Below, in pieces: positions 11,330 through 21,226 of a DNA stretch of 64,000 nt. This stretch comes from Acephala macrosclerotiorum (lineage: Eukaryota > Ascomycota > Leotiomycetes > Helotiales > Mollisiaceae), in the NCBI GenBank assembly GCA_014904845.1, contig MU119409.1:34768-98767 (forward strand), given 5' to 3'. A model generated the notes under the pieces. It made no database searches. It saw only the letters and a list, made by a program, of their open reading frames with translations, and was not told the origin of the DNA. The position numbers and the translations under genes were made by a program. Numbering within the stretch: position 1 is the first letter of the stretch; every line of letters begins with the position of its first letter.

Positions 11330-11534
11330 GGTCTGTTGGTCTAGTGGTATGATTGTGAGTGGTTCATCCCAAGCCCAACAATTTATGACTAACAAGTATT
11401 GTAGCTCGCTTAGGGTTTACTCTGGGTCAGTTTGCGAGAGGTCCCGGTAAGCTCCGTCCCAGGTACCAGGGCGGAACGTTGCAGTAGGAAGAAAATTAAC
11501 ATATGTATGCAGGATTCGATCTCCGGACAGACCC
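11330..11534 (+). tRNA. tRNA-Pro(AGG) with three intervening sequences
   Basis: Removing three inserts leaves a 72-nt tRNA. The acceptor 11330-11336 (GGTCTGT) pairs 7/7 with 11527-11533 (ACAGACC). The D arm has TGGTCTAGTGG, an A box. The anticodon stem CTCGC/GCGAG is perfect, with loop TTAGGGT and anticodon AGG. The T arm CCGGA-TTCGATC-TCCGG pairs 5/5. Insert 1 (11355-11404, 50 nt) lies between positions 26 and 27, starts GTGAGT, has GACTAAC and ends TGTAG. Insert 2 (11416-11432, 17 nt) is at 37/38, the canonical tRNA intron site. Insert 3 (11447-11512, 66 nt) splits the T stem, starts GTAAGC, has ATTAAC and ends GCAG. No run of four T occurs inside; T6 follows at 11549. Oddity: base pair 53-61 is A-T instead of the near-invariant G-C, which weakens the B box. 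It may be a functional gene or a decaying one. Confidence 0.8.
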
Positions 11535-11548
11535 AACTCTGTGTTTAA

Positions 11549-11554
11549 TTTTTT
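11549..11554 (+). terminator. Pol III T-run terminator of tRNA-Pro
   Basis: The first run of at least four T on the coding strand after the tRNA start, 15 nt past its 3' end, followed by more T-rich sequence. It fits a polymerase III terminator. Confidence 0.7.
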
Positions 11555-12479
11555 ATTTTTATTTTTTATTTTTTTTCTTTAAAAACTTTTTTCTTCCCCG
11601 CTTCCTCGCTTTTGGAACAATTTAAAGAGTTATTCTTTTCCCGTAAATGTTTTATATGCTGGAGGAACGATGGAGACTCCGTGACGTCAGAATTCTTACC
11701 ATTTCCCAGGAGATACTGAATAGTCTCGACTCACTCGGCTCGACCCCGTCATCGTCGGAGCTGCTCATATTCGCGATGAACGGAATGAACAAAGGAGACC
11801 TTCCGTCAGACGAGTCGACCTGTAAAAGGTTTTTTGTTTTCTGTTGCCAGGTCACATCTCAATTTAATGGTTCAAGTGTAAGGGACATTTCGCCATTCAA
11901 TTCGGAGATAAGGTGCAGGAAACCCTCTAAACCTGGCCATGACGCGCGCACTACAACAAGCTAATTATCTACATTGTGAATTTGCAACATCTAATTTCAA
12001 ATTGCAAAGCTCCTATCTCCCTTCAGCGATCCTGTACGCAGAATATTAACTTTTCTGCAACTTTGCTGCATTGGTCGCACGGTCTCTTATTTGTCGGTGT
12101 GCAGATCTCGACATCGACGGCAAGGTGGTGTACCAGTGGTGGAAGGGGCTTGCGAGGGTCGGTCGGCCCGACGAATTTCGCCTGTGGCGGCGACGAGCTC
12201 GCCTGTGCTTTCCTTCGTTTTCTTGCCCAGTAGTTTGCTTGCTGAATCATCAGCGGAATCTCCATCCACCATCTGGTCAGCAGTTCTCTTCCCCCCTAAT
12301 TCAGCTCGCTTAGAGGGTAGTCAGTAAAGCCTTGTTTGCTATTGCCAGGAAGAGACAGAAGATACAAAGGTCTTGTCATCCAAATAAATGGAGAGTTTAT
12401 CGTCATCTTTTAAGCTGTAGAGCTACTGTCATTATGAAGTGTTTCAAATTCACCATCGTTGCCATATCCTAGAGCAGAT
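11555..12479. other. Intergenic with a weak Cys-rich minus-strand frame
   Basis: Begins with an A/T-rich tract (to about 11600). On the minus strand around 12020-12272 a frame gives PPCRRCRDLHTDK and, after a shift of frame, RPCDQCSKVAEKLIFC. The joined pattern of Cys pairs is like a fragment of a fungal Cys-rich DNA-binding module. No complete gene can be drawn. Confidence 0.3.
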
Positions 12480-12645
12480 TACGAAGTACAGGACCTTTTA
12501 ATTGTTAAACATCGCCACCCAGATTACCCAATTGCAGACCCAAAAGAGATATTCTGGATAAGTGATTAGACAGACTACTCGGATTTTCGACAGAATTTGG
12601 ACGTATCTGCTCTCACGTAACAATTAAAAGGCCCTGTACTTCGTA
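12480..12645. mobile_element. MITE-like element with 28-bp terminal inverted repeats
   Basis: The left end 12480-12507 (TACGAAGTACAGGACC...) and right end 12618-12645 are reverse complements over 28 bases with one mismatch. They enclose 110 bp without coding potential. The outermost bases are TA on both ends, so a TA target duplication, as made by Tc1/mariner-type transposases, is possible. The size and structure fit a miniature inverted-repeat element. It ends 78 bp upstream of the ATG29 start codon, so it may lie in that gene's promoter or 5' leader. Confidence 0.75.
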
Positions 12646-12723
12646 GCCTCCTAGCCTTATCTTAGCGCTCAAGCTCCGATAAAGAACATCATTGTCGGAC
12701 CCTTCTTACAACCAACATCAGCA

Positions 12724-14222
12724 ATGTCGGGCGCAGACCCATCATATACAGTCTTCATACGACTGCCATTTCCCAGAGGAGACTTTGTAGATCCTCCTTC
12801 TGTAAGTAAAGCGGCATATTCCTCAACTCAACTAATATTCTCAGGTGGAATGGGATGCAGCCAAAGACAAAGCCTTGTGGAAGATCCTCTCGAAAGCTTC
12901 CAAAAATAGTGATATTGACTGTATGTATCCCTGACTTCTGTATTTCATCGCTAACAATCACAGGGAACGAATTGTTAGTTGTTTTCAACATCTGCCAGCA
13001 AATCTAACCCAGTATAGAGCCTCCAAATTCGAAGTCACCCTAGCCTTCCTCCTCCAACAAGCAGCATGGCTTTACGAACGTCAACTGTCACAAGTCCGGG
13101 CGCAAATGAGAAAAGTTGGAGTATCGAAATCGAATGCGCCATCACCTATACCAGGCAGTACGGCTGAGTCTGCGGGAGGAGAATCAATGAGAAGGACAGG
13201 CTCTGGAGGTGGAGGTATATCCCAACATCCATCATCGAAGCCCACCAACTTACAACGTCAGGTCCTCGTGTTGCATCTGCGTTATCTGGACGGAAAGACT
13301 CACCAGTCCCTGGAAGCATCCCAAACACTCCAGGTCGACCGATGGGTAAGTAACTTACTTCCCAACAGATTCCCCGTACTAACCCTCTCAGCTCCTCCAT
13401 TCTCCCGCACCTCTTCAGCAAACACAACCATCACATCCCGCAACTCCGCTCCTCAGACAAGCCCCCGTCCCGCACAAGCGCAGTTAAACCGACGCTCTCT
13501 TTCCCCCAAGCCAAAATCCCGACCAACATCCATAGCCATCGACCCACCAACCCGCTCCCCCCGCCCCGACCCACTCTCCTCCCCCTCCGCAGCAAGTTCC
13601 TCCTCCTCAGACTCCTCATCCGACGACGCCGCTCCCCTCCAATCCCGCCTCCTCCGCCGCCCACCCCGATTCACAAACAAGCTCAACCAATCCGAAGACG
13701 CAGACGAAGACGACGACGAGCCAGCATTCATGCCCTTCTCTTCTCCACCAGAAACCAACCATCATGATCCCTCCGCTACTCTTCGCGGGGATCCTAGGAA
13801 TATGGGAACAAGGAGACCGGTGCATAGGAAGAGTATGGATGCGGCGTTACAATCTGCTACTAGTGATTCGAGCGCTAGTTCGGCGCCGGCTACGAAGAGA
13901 CAGGACGTGATGCAGGGGAGGAGACCGACTGGACCATTGAGTCCGAAGCGCACGGCGGAGTTGGCGGGGAGGAGTCCGGGGATGAAGGGGAAGGGGAGAG
14001 ATCCAGGGAGTGAGGGGAGTCCGAGTATGGGGAGTAGTTTTAGTGATTTGGATGGTATGTATTTGTTGCACACTTGAGGGTTACGAAGACTAATGATGTG
14101 GTGCAGATGCGTCAGTAACACAAAGTGCGTTGGAAGAGGCGCTCGCCAGTAATATGCAAGCTGGGGGGATGGCGAGCAGAATGAGCTCGATCAGCCAGGC
14201 GCTGAGGAGCAAATATTTGTGA
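12724..14222 (+). CDS. ATG29: Autophagy protein Atg29
   Basis: Seven exons: 12724-12801, 12845-12920, 12964-12973, 13018-13214, 13262-13345, 13392-14054 and 14107-14222, giving 407 residues. The N-terminus has the Atg29 domain: YTVFIRLPFPRGDFVDPP, VEWDAAKDKALWKILSKAS, then DWNEL, FEVTLAFLLQQAAWLYERQ and LSQVRAQMRK. The rest is Ser/Pro-rich and likely disordered, with a conserved-looking end (SALEEALASNMQAG, then SISQALRSKYL). Atg29 joins Atg17 and Atg31 in the scaffold that assembles the phagophore during starvation-induced autophagy. The third exon is only 10 nt long. All introns have GT-AG ends. The MITE-like element sits just upstream. Exon joins were fixed by frame and by the conserved N-terminal block. 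Confidence 0.9.
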
Positions 14223-15319
14223 TTGTATATCCGGTAGGATTCACAGGGCAGGATGGATACGGAGAAGGCGTTTTGACATATCAGCATTGGAGTTACACTG
14301 AATGGATATGATCTCCTCTTTCCGAGAGCGCAGGCCTTCGGACGCAAGATTGTAGTTGTAACAATGCGCTCACAGCTTATTGAAAGTCTCATAATCATCC
14401 GACAAATTTTGAAGCGCGATCCTCGAATTGTCTTTAGAAGGGAAACCCATTTGGAAATTGGTATTGTTACATAACGACATCCCGGATAATTGTTTTAATA
14501 GAAATTGACAGGAGAACCGACATTGCCCACTTCACTAAAACCTTTCTGATTAACTATCTGTCAGATCTTCCCGGAAGATCCAACATTCTCTGATAAACAC
14601 TTAATAATTTTTCAGGATTTCGGGGATGACAGATATTTTTAACTTTTGGGCATCCTCAAGAAAACAGACATCGAACGTTTTTAACTTTTCATTTTATAAG
14701 TTCGTCTCTATGTTTGCAACTAATTTTAGTAGATAATAGCCTTCCCATTCCAATTCCAGCCCAAAAGCTCACAGTCCGTTCCTACTTGCGATAGATAATA
14801 GTGGTTTCCAATCTGGTGTCATTCTCTCCTACTTTTGAGGTTGTTTGATTTCCTTTCCTGTATCTCCTGCTCATATTGATATCAATTTCTGCTCCACTAC
14901 TGTTTCCGCTTCGTCTGCCGTCTCTGCTCTCTCCGCCTTCTCTCTCTTCTCCCCTAATCTGCTCCATTTCCCCCGGCTGTTTTTCTCCATCTTGTCTATC
15001 CTCTCAACCGATGCTCTTCTGAATACGTATTGTTTTGCAATGCTGATGTCGATCCGTCTTGCGAAATACTGCTCAAGAAATTTTGCTCTCTATCTTTCTG
15101 CCCCGTCTGCTTGCCAACTCGTGGCTATCCGCCGTAATATCAAGAAGTATTGCTCTCAATCCACTCTGCTCGAACAAGAAAATGACGCACAAATTCAAAT
15201 CAACCCGCTTGCTCAAAAACACAACGCTCAATCAAAGCCACGCAAAGTAGAACGCCAACGCCAACGAAGAACAAACAACAAGGTACGCCATGTTCGCCTA
15301 GCTTGACCTCAGCCACCCC
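14223..15319. other. Convergent intergenic gap with low-complexity T/C-rich stretch
   Basis: Between the 3' ends of ATG29 and the CCCH gene. A plus-strand frame at 14845-15306 is open only because the sequence is rich in TCT/CTC; it has no motif. A short perfect palindrome (GATCTTCC/GGAAGATC) lies near 14573. Confidence 0.4.
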
Positions 15320-17789
15320 CTACCAACCAGTAGCCTCAACAAGCGCCTTCTCTTCCAAAGCCTTGATATGCGGCGGCTTATACTTATCATCCCCACCCCA
15401 ATTAGCCAAGCTCGTCAAACCCTCCGCAGCCCGCGAATTCGCACTCTCACCCTCCATAATTTCCTCAAGCACCAACTCCCCATTATCACCATCACCATCG
15501 CCACCAGCATCCGTCTCGGCATCACCATTGATAGTCCACGCACAACCAGTCACCTTCTCTCCCGTTGTAGGAGTTGCAAAGCGATTCCAGGAGGGTCTCT
15601 TCCAAGAGTTGGGTTTGTTCGCAACTCCACCTTCACATTTCTTGTGAAGATACTTACACTCCTCAGCCGAGTTCTGACATCCCTTTTCGTCATTTTGCCA
15701 ATACCAACACGTCAACGACTTTACAGGCCCAATATTGGCTTGTCCATTCGGACCCGGAGTTGTCTCGTCACTTTGCACTGATACTGAGACTGGGATGCTG
15801 GAAGACGAGGTGGAAGGAACGAAATCAGCAATAGCACCCCAAGAGGGTTTTCCCATACGGAGGTTTGTGGGGTCAGAAGAAGGTATGAGCGCATGTAGAT
15901 CTCGACATTCGTCTGCTGTGAAACGACATCCTTTGCCTGTTTTCCAGAACCAACATGTCTCCTTCTTTGGAATGACTGGTTTGAGGGGTTCGTTGATAGG
16001 AGCTTTAGAGCGGCGACCCATAGGTGGAGGGGTTGGAGCAGGCGCGGAGGCAGAAGCATGACGTTGGGCGGCGAGGATCTGGGCGATCTGTGGTGGAGTT
16101 AATGTTTGTTGTTCTGTTGGATATTTTGGAGGGATGAAAGTTTACCTTATCGTCGATCAATTGGCCAACTTCTTCTTTGCTCATGCCGTGGAAATCTGGA
16201 GTGTCACTTCCAGAGTTCACGCTTTCGTCTTCGTCAGCCAGAGCGGCGAATCGACTTGCTCCCAAGCCTCCAATCGGTTTGGGGGCCGCAGCTTGTGCAG
16301 CAGGAGCACTTGTCTTTGACTTGACGACTACTGACATTGGAGTGTTGACGTTCGTAACTGATCCAACCTCGTCCCACTCGGCCGCATTGGTTCCCTCAAG
16401 ACGATCCAACCCATTCGAAATGGTACTGAGGCTCATATTTCTCCCATGAACAGTAGCATTTCCAATCACACCCACAGTGCCACTCACAGTTCGAGCAGCC
16501 ACTTCTCTCTGCTGCCGGATCAAGTCTTCAGCCGTCATGGCTGGAGCTTTCTTGAAGATCTCCTCACTGAACTGACCGGTCTCCATGGTTCTCAAGTTCG
16601 TGCCTAAGTGCGTAATGCCAGAGACGTGCTTGAGAACTTTGATCCGGTCGCCGGCCTTGATCGCAATGCGAATGGTAGGTGCCTTGCCCTTGCCTCCTTG
16701 GCACGCGCTGCCCCTCTGTGCGACGAGGATGGTTCCGGGGCTAACGTTTAACTTGGGCCTGCTGGAGCCAAGAGGTGCATTTGGAATCGGAGCTGGTACT
16801 GGAGCCGCTGATTTTGCGGAAGACCTATGCGAGACACGAGAGAAGGGCCGGGCTGTCAATGGGCGGAATTCGAGATTCTTGGGTTGAACGACTTCGTTCA
16901 TATTTTTAGGGTCGCGACCTTTTTCCTTTCTGAAGGCTTCGACGAGTGGGTTGACTTCTGTAGATGGTGTGGTTGCCCAGCCTTTTGTGGGAGCTGGTGC
17001 TACGATCTCTTGTGCTGCAGCTGCATCTGCAATATCTTGAACCTCATCAGCCCAGGACTGGATCTGCGAGTGTGTAGCTTGCTCCGAAGGAGCTGGTGAT
17101 GGGCGTGCAGTTGGCTCAGAAACCTCTTTCTGAGAGTAGGCAGGTGAAGGGTATGCTTCTTCGGCACGATGGCTGTGTTTTGTTCCAGACCCTTTCCTTC
17201 CCGGCTTCTGCCCTGCCTTTGTAAGGCCCGAGTTGAATGCCTTCACCTCGTCCAATTGTGCTTGTGTATAGAAGGCCAATCCACCATTCGCTTGCTTTTG
17301 CATCGGCTCGCGTTTCGGAATGTTGACAGACTCGTTGCTCGCAGATTTGGATTCTGCTGATGCTGGGACTGAAGGTTCATCATCCGAAGATGCCTCTGCA
17401 GAAGTGGTATTGGGAGTCTCGGCTTCGGTCGAGTCGGCAGGATCAGAAAGAGGAGGTGAGGGCATCGCAGTTTCCTCTTTGATCGTGGGGAACGAAGTCA
17501 TGGGCGGGATCTGGACTTGGAAGTCTGTCTTCTCGGTCGAATTCGTTTCGTCGAAAGTAATCAATGCTTCGTCGGCAACATTGCTCCACTGGGGACCATT
17601 TGTGAATACATATTTGCCTTTGTGGATCAAGCCGTCGATCTTGATCCATTCTTCTTCGGTGAAGTAGTCTGCTCCACGGAGCATAAACAATCCCTATGCT
17701 TCAGTCAGGAGTGAGCTGGTAGAAGACGACGAGCTACATACCATCGTCACCTGCTCGAGAGCTCGAGCAGCAGTTGATGAGAGGGCCAT
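15320..17789 (-). CDS. CCCH-type zinc-finger protein
   Basis: Three exons on the minus strand (17789-17742, 17693-16146, 16087-15320), 787 residues. The start MALSSTAARALEQV is followed by an N-terminal block (YFTEEEWIKIDGLIHKGKY) that looks conserved. A long Ser/Pro/Ala-rich linker follows, then a segment SPGTILVAQRGSACQGGKG...IRIAIKAGDRIKVLKHVSG. Near the C-terminus are two zinc fingers: CWFWKTGKGCRFTADECRDLH (C-x8-C-x6-C-x3-H) and CWYWQNDEKGCQNSAEECKYLH (C-x9-C-x6-C-x3-H). Such fingers usually bind RNA; role and partners are not evident here. The C-terminal residues HIKALEEKALVEATGW end at the TGA. Introns have good GT-AG ends. I cannot assign a gene name. Confidence 0.85.
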
Positions 17790-19589
17790 TTCGTGATGAC
17801 TGTGTAGAATAGTTGCAATTGGATAGATTGTAGCAAACAGACGGTTACTTGCTTCTGTGGCAGAGGTATAGTAGCATTAACAGCCAGATTTCTGACGGGG
17901 CAACCTCAGCCAAGAGGATTTTTTCTTTTCGTTTTTCCGTAATTCGGGCAGCTGGAAATCAATAACTATGAAATGAATTGAAATATGGAGAGGAAAGTCT
18001 CAATAATCCGAAGGATGCTACTCTTTAACACGAGAAGACACCATGATAAAATAGGAAAGGGTTTCTAATCTTATAGAAGTGGTGGTTGTGGGCGGTTCGC
18101 GTTGTCCAAAACCCTGCTGCATCAGAATTCGCTTCATCATCTCACTTGCTCACGGCCGTTTCACCGCCATTTTTCGACTTAAATCTAGCCAATAAACTCA
18201 ATTATGGAATTACTGCATTAGAACAGGCTTCTCGACTGAGAAGGACGATGTGCGCGGGCGGGCACCAATCATGGGAATAGTTACATGTTCTTGAATTCAA
18301 CTAATGTGTTGGTGTGCTGCATGCAAACATAAAAAACGACAAGTCTGAAAGAAGCAAGCTTAAGCTCCCCTGTCGCGTTGAGGGGTCTCGCCGGGCCGAC
18401 GCGTCTCGATTGGACCTGGCACGCGTAAATTGAAACGCTGTCCGTAGTGGCCAGAGACAGGCAAGGATGGGGAAGGAGGGTGAAGCGCAAAGACGGTTTC
18501 TCGGCCAGAGATCAGCAAACAAAATTAAATAGGAGGCTGGGATACGACGCAGCTCAAAAGGGTGCTTTACCAGTGCACACGTGAGAGGACGCGAGGTCGT
18601 AAAATGTCTGTGTTTTCAATCGCCTCCTTCCTGCCTTGGGAACTCTAGAATGTCGGTCCTACAAACTTTCTAAATCCCACTATTCGAAGAGCAAAATGTC
18701 TGTTCCCACCCAGGACATCCTGTTCATTCCTAACGTGTATCTCCTCGCTCTAGAATCCCTCTTTCAGCAGGACATGACTAATGCACCAGCCACGAACTCG
18801 CTTCACTCTCATCTCCCATTTCCGCCACAACACCAATACCACAATCCCAATGAAAGAAGTTGTCAAAGCCACAACAGCTAGCACTGCAAAATTCGTTCAT
18901 TGGTTGTCAGACTTCGAATGGGAATTGATCAGATGGTCCGTATGGTTGTGATTGTGCCCAGCACTCCAGGTGAGCTGGCAACAGCTGGAAGGTACGGTGG
19001 CACCAGGTTATCTGGAAGCATACAATTCCTTGGGAGTGCGTATAAGCGTCCGGCAGGATGGGAAATCTTGTCTTGGAAGTCGTTTTTGTGTAGTTGCCCG
19101 AATGCCAGAGAGGCGTGAAGGCTCGGTATGCGGATGAGCCCAAGAAGGCTCACAAAGCGAATGACGAATAGCCTTCCTTTTGAATCGTAGCGGACATGTA
19201 GCGATTCGAGAAGATAAGGGACTCGATTTCGGACTGATGAAAACCTCGGCACCCCGCATACTTGGAGGATGAGGAGCTTAGTTGCAGAGAATGCTCAAGA
19301 AGTTGATATCCCTGTACAACACGAAATGCACAAAAGCTACATGCGAGACATTTCAGCGTTGTGGTACAACGGGGTGTGTTGTTCGGGCATGCTGACAACT
19401 GTCTTTCCATTGATATTGAGAACAGAAGAGAAGGGTTGCTTGAACGAACCCAAAATGATGTGTCAATTGAGTAAACGTTGTTGAAGGTTATGCCTCAGTC
19501 GTCAAACCAGCCTGCTTCAAATTAGGCTGTTTTCGGAGGAAGCCTCACCTCAATCGGCGGAGGCATCAGTGGTAGCATCCCAATCATGC
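17790..19589. other. Intergenic, possible decayed membrane protein
   Basis: No intact gene. On the minus strand around 18700-18900 one frame gives a hydrophobic stretch (LAVVALTTSFIGIVVLVLW) followed by basic residues and a premature stop. It could be the remnant of a single-span membrane protein, but no family is recognisable. Confidence 0.3.
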
Positions 19590-20794
19590 TCATGAAACGC
19601 AGCCTGTCGACTTCACAACACGGTAGCATGCGTTCGTTCCTGCATAGACCTTCCTGAGCTGGTCGACGAGAGCCGCATCAAGGATTCCACGATTTCCTCC
19701 TTCGCCCCGATACATCGTCATTACACGTGCCGAATCTCCAGCCAAGGCCACAAGACTGTTCTCATTGTCCCACGGTTCACAGGGGAAATCTGCGAGACGC
19801 AAGCCCGTTGCTATCTAGCTATCATTTAGAATATCCATATTTATGCTTAGTAATGGCTCTGCGAAGCTTTTCGCTCACCTCTTCATTTCAGCAACTCACT
19901 CAAGGGATGTCCTGGGAATGGCATCCTTCTCGAGATCGTTGACCGTCCAGCTTACTCCAACTAGACCATCATAGCTAATTTCGACCATCTGAGTCTGTCA
20001 ACACTTTCTAACGATATATCAGAATGGCTTCGCAAGTGACAGACATTCTGCCCCACCTGAATGCTGCAAAAGAAGAAAACTTTGGTCTCTGGATTCATGG
20101 CAAAGAAAAGCAATATATTGAGACGTCTGACAGGAACAGCTTGTTTTGGCGTGAAGTGCCTGACGGCGCCTATCAAATCCACGGGAATAGAGGTCAACTT
20201 TGTATTCTCCATCTCAGCCCTGTGCGAACACGACTATTGTTCCCATCTGCACCGATCAAAAGACCGCCTGTGACAACAAGGGTTCCATCTGCAAATCTTG
20301 CCGTGACTGCACTACCTTCAGTAGAGAATTACTCCAGTTTCTTCCCATATTGTATGTCTAGGCCCGAAGTAAGGACTGTTCGTAGCTTCTGTCGGCCCGC
20401 TCGCAGGAACCTTTTCGTTGGGTATACATGGTATCGAGGCTCGCAGGTCGCTGTATTGAGGACGAGGAGGCCGTCTTCACCTTCTTTGACGCTTGAATCG
20501 ACATTCGTCTAGACGAGTTAGTACTAATGCATATCGAATCTACTGTGGAACTTACCTGCGGGAGAAGAGCTGTGAGTTGCGGTCCGATTGTCCGTTCAAG
20601 AGAGTTGAGACTCCATGCAACGTCAATCCCCAACCTTGACTCCTTTCTGATGATGCCTCGTGCTATTCAAATATTTGGAACGGTATGCCCGCTTCACGAC
20701 AGCCTTGCGTAAGAGTTAAGCCAACAACACCTGCGCCGATAATACGGATAGGTTTCGTCGCATCGATGCTCGTGTCGGTGCCAGATCCAGCCAT
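19590..20794 (-). pseudogene. FAD-dependent monooxygenase pseudogene
   Basis: Minus-strand reading from ATG 20794 gives IRIIGAGVVGLTLTQGC, the GxGxxG dinucleotide-binding motif of flavin hydroxylases (salicylate hydroxylase-like). The same frame then hits TAG at 20665-20663 in place of a residue after IFE. One base is missing near 20615, splitting GWGLTLH from WSLNSLERTIGPQL. Further on, blocks such as GTLVVTGGLLIGADGNNSRV (the family's GD-like motif region), IPVDLIGAVRHFTP and ALAGDSARVMTMYRGEG (second FAD-binding block) are readable but lie in different frames, with more stops between. The original enzyme would have hydroxylated a small molecule using NAD(P)H and FAD. Multiple lesions make function impossible. 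Confidence 0.8.
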
Positions 20795-21226
20795 TATTGC
20801 TTATCGAGTGTATAAGAAACTGGATTGTATAGCTTCAGGTCCTGACCCTCAATTCGAAAAGCAAGCTGCCAGACACAGACAATCTGAGGCCTTCCCTCGA
20901 GGGCTTCCAATTGGAAGGCATCCACGGAAGACAGTTGCTTCATTCGTACCTGCCACCGATGTCATGGGCGCGGGTTATGTGCAATCTGAATCTTCTTTGG
21001 GTAGAAAAAGTAATTACCCCTCCTCAGTATCCGCAGAACGAAGAGGCGTATCGATACAGTGATTCCAGGATTCTGGTTGGTGGGTGCTATTGGTGGAGGT
21101 TGATTGCTCTCAGTATCAACGGATTGTACCACTTTATTAGTCAGGAAAAAGCAGTTCGGACATAACTTCTTCACAACCTCAACAAGACCAGCTCTTATGT
21201 TTAGATATTAGGATACAATGTAAAGC
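20795..21226. other. Divergent upstream region
   Basis: Between the decayed monooxygenase and the Zn2Cys6 gene, which are transcribed away from each other. No coding signal. Confidence 0.4.

Noticed and set aside
11330..11534. tRNA-derived SINE or chance tRNA-like sequence
   Set aside because: No SINE body or poly-A tail, and all three stems outside the D arm pair perfectly only when the inserts are removed at splice-like borders.
13431..13825. Long Gly/Arg- and Ser/Glu-rich frames on the minus strand
   Set aside because: They are antisense shadows of the Ser/Pro-rich part of ATG29.
14845..15306. Plus-strand frame of 153 codons between ATG29 and the CCCH gene
   Set aside because: Open because of a T/C-rich low-complexity tract; no motif or splice logic.
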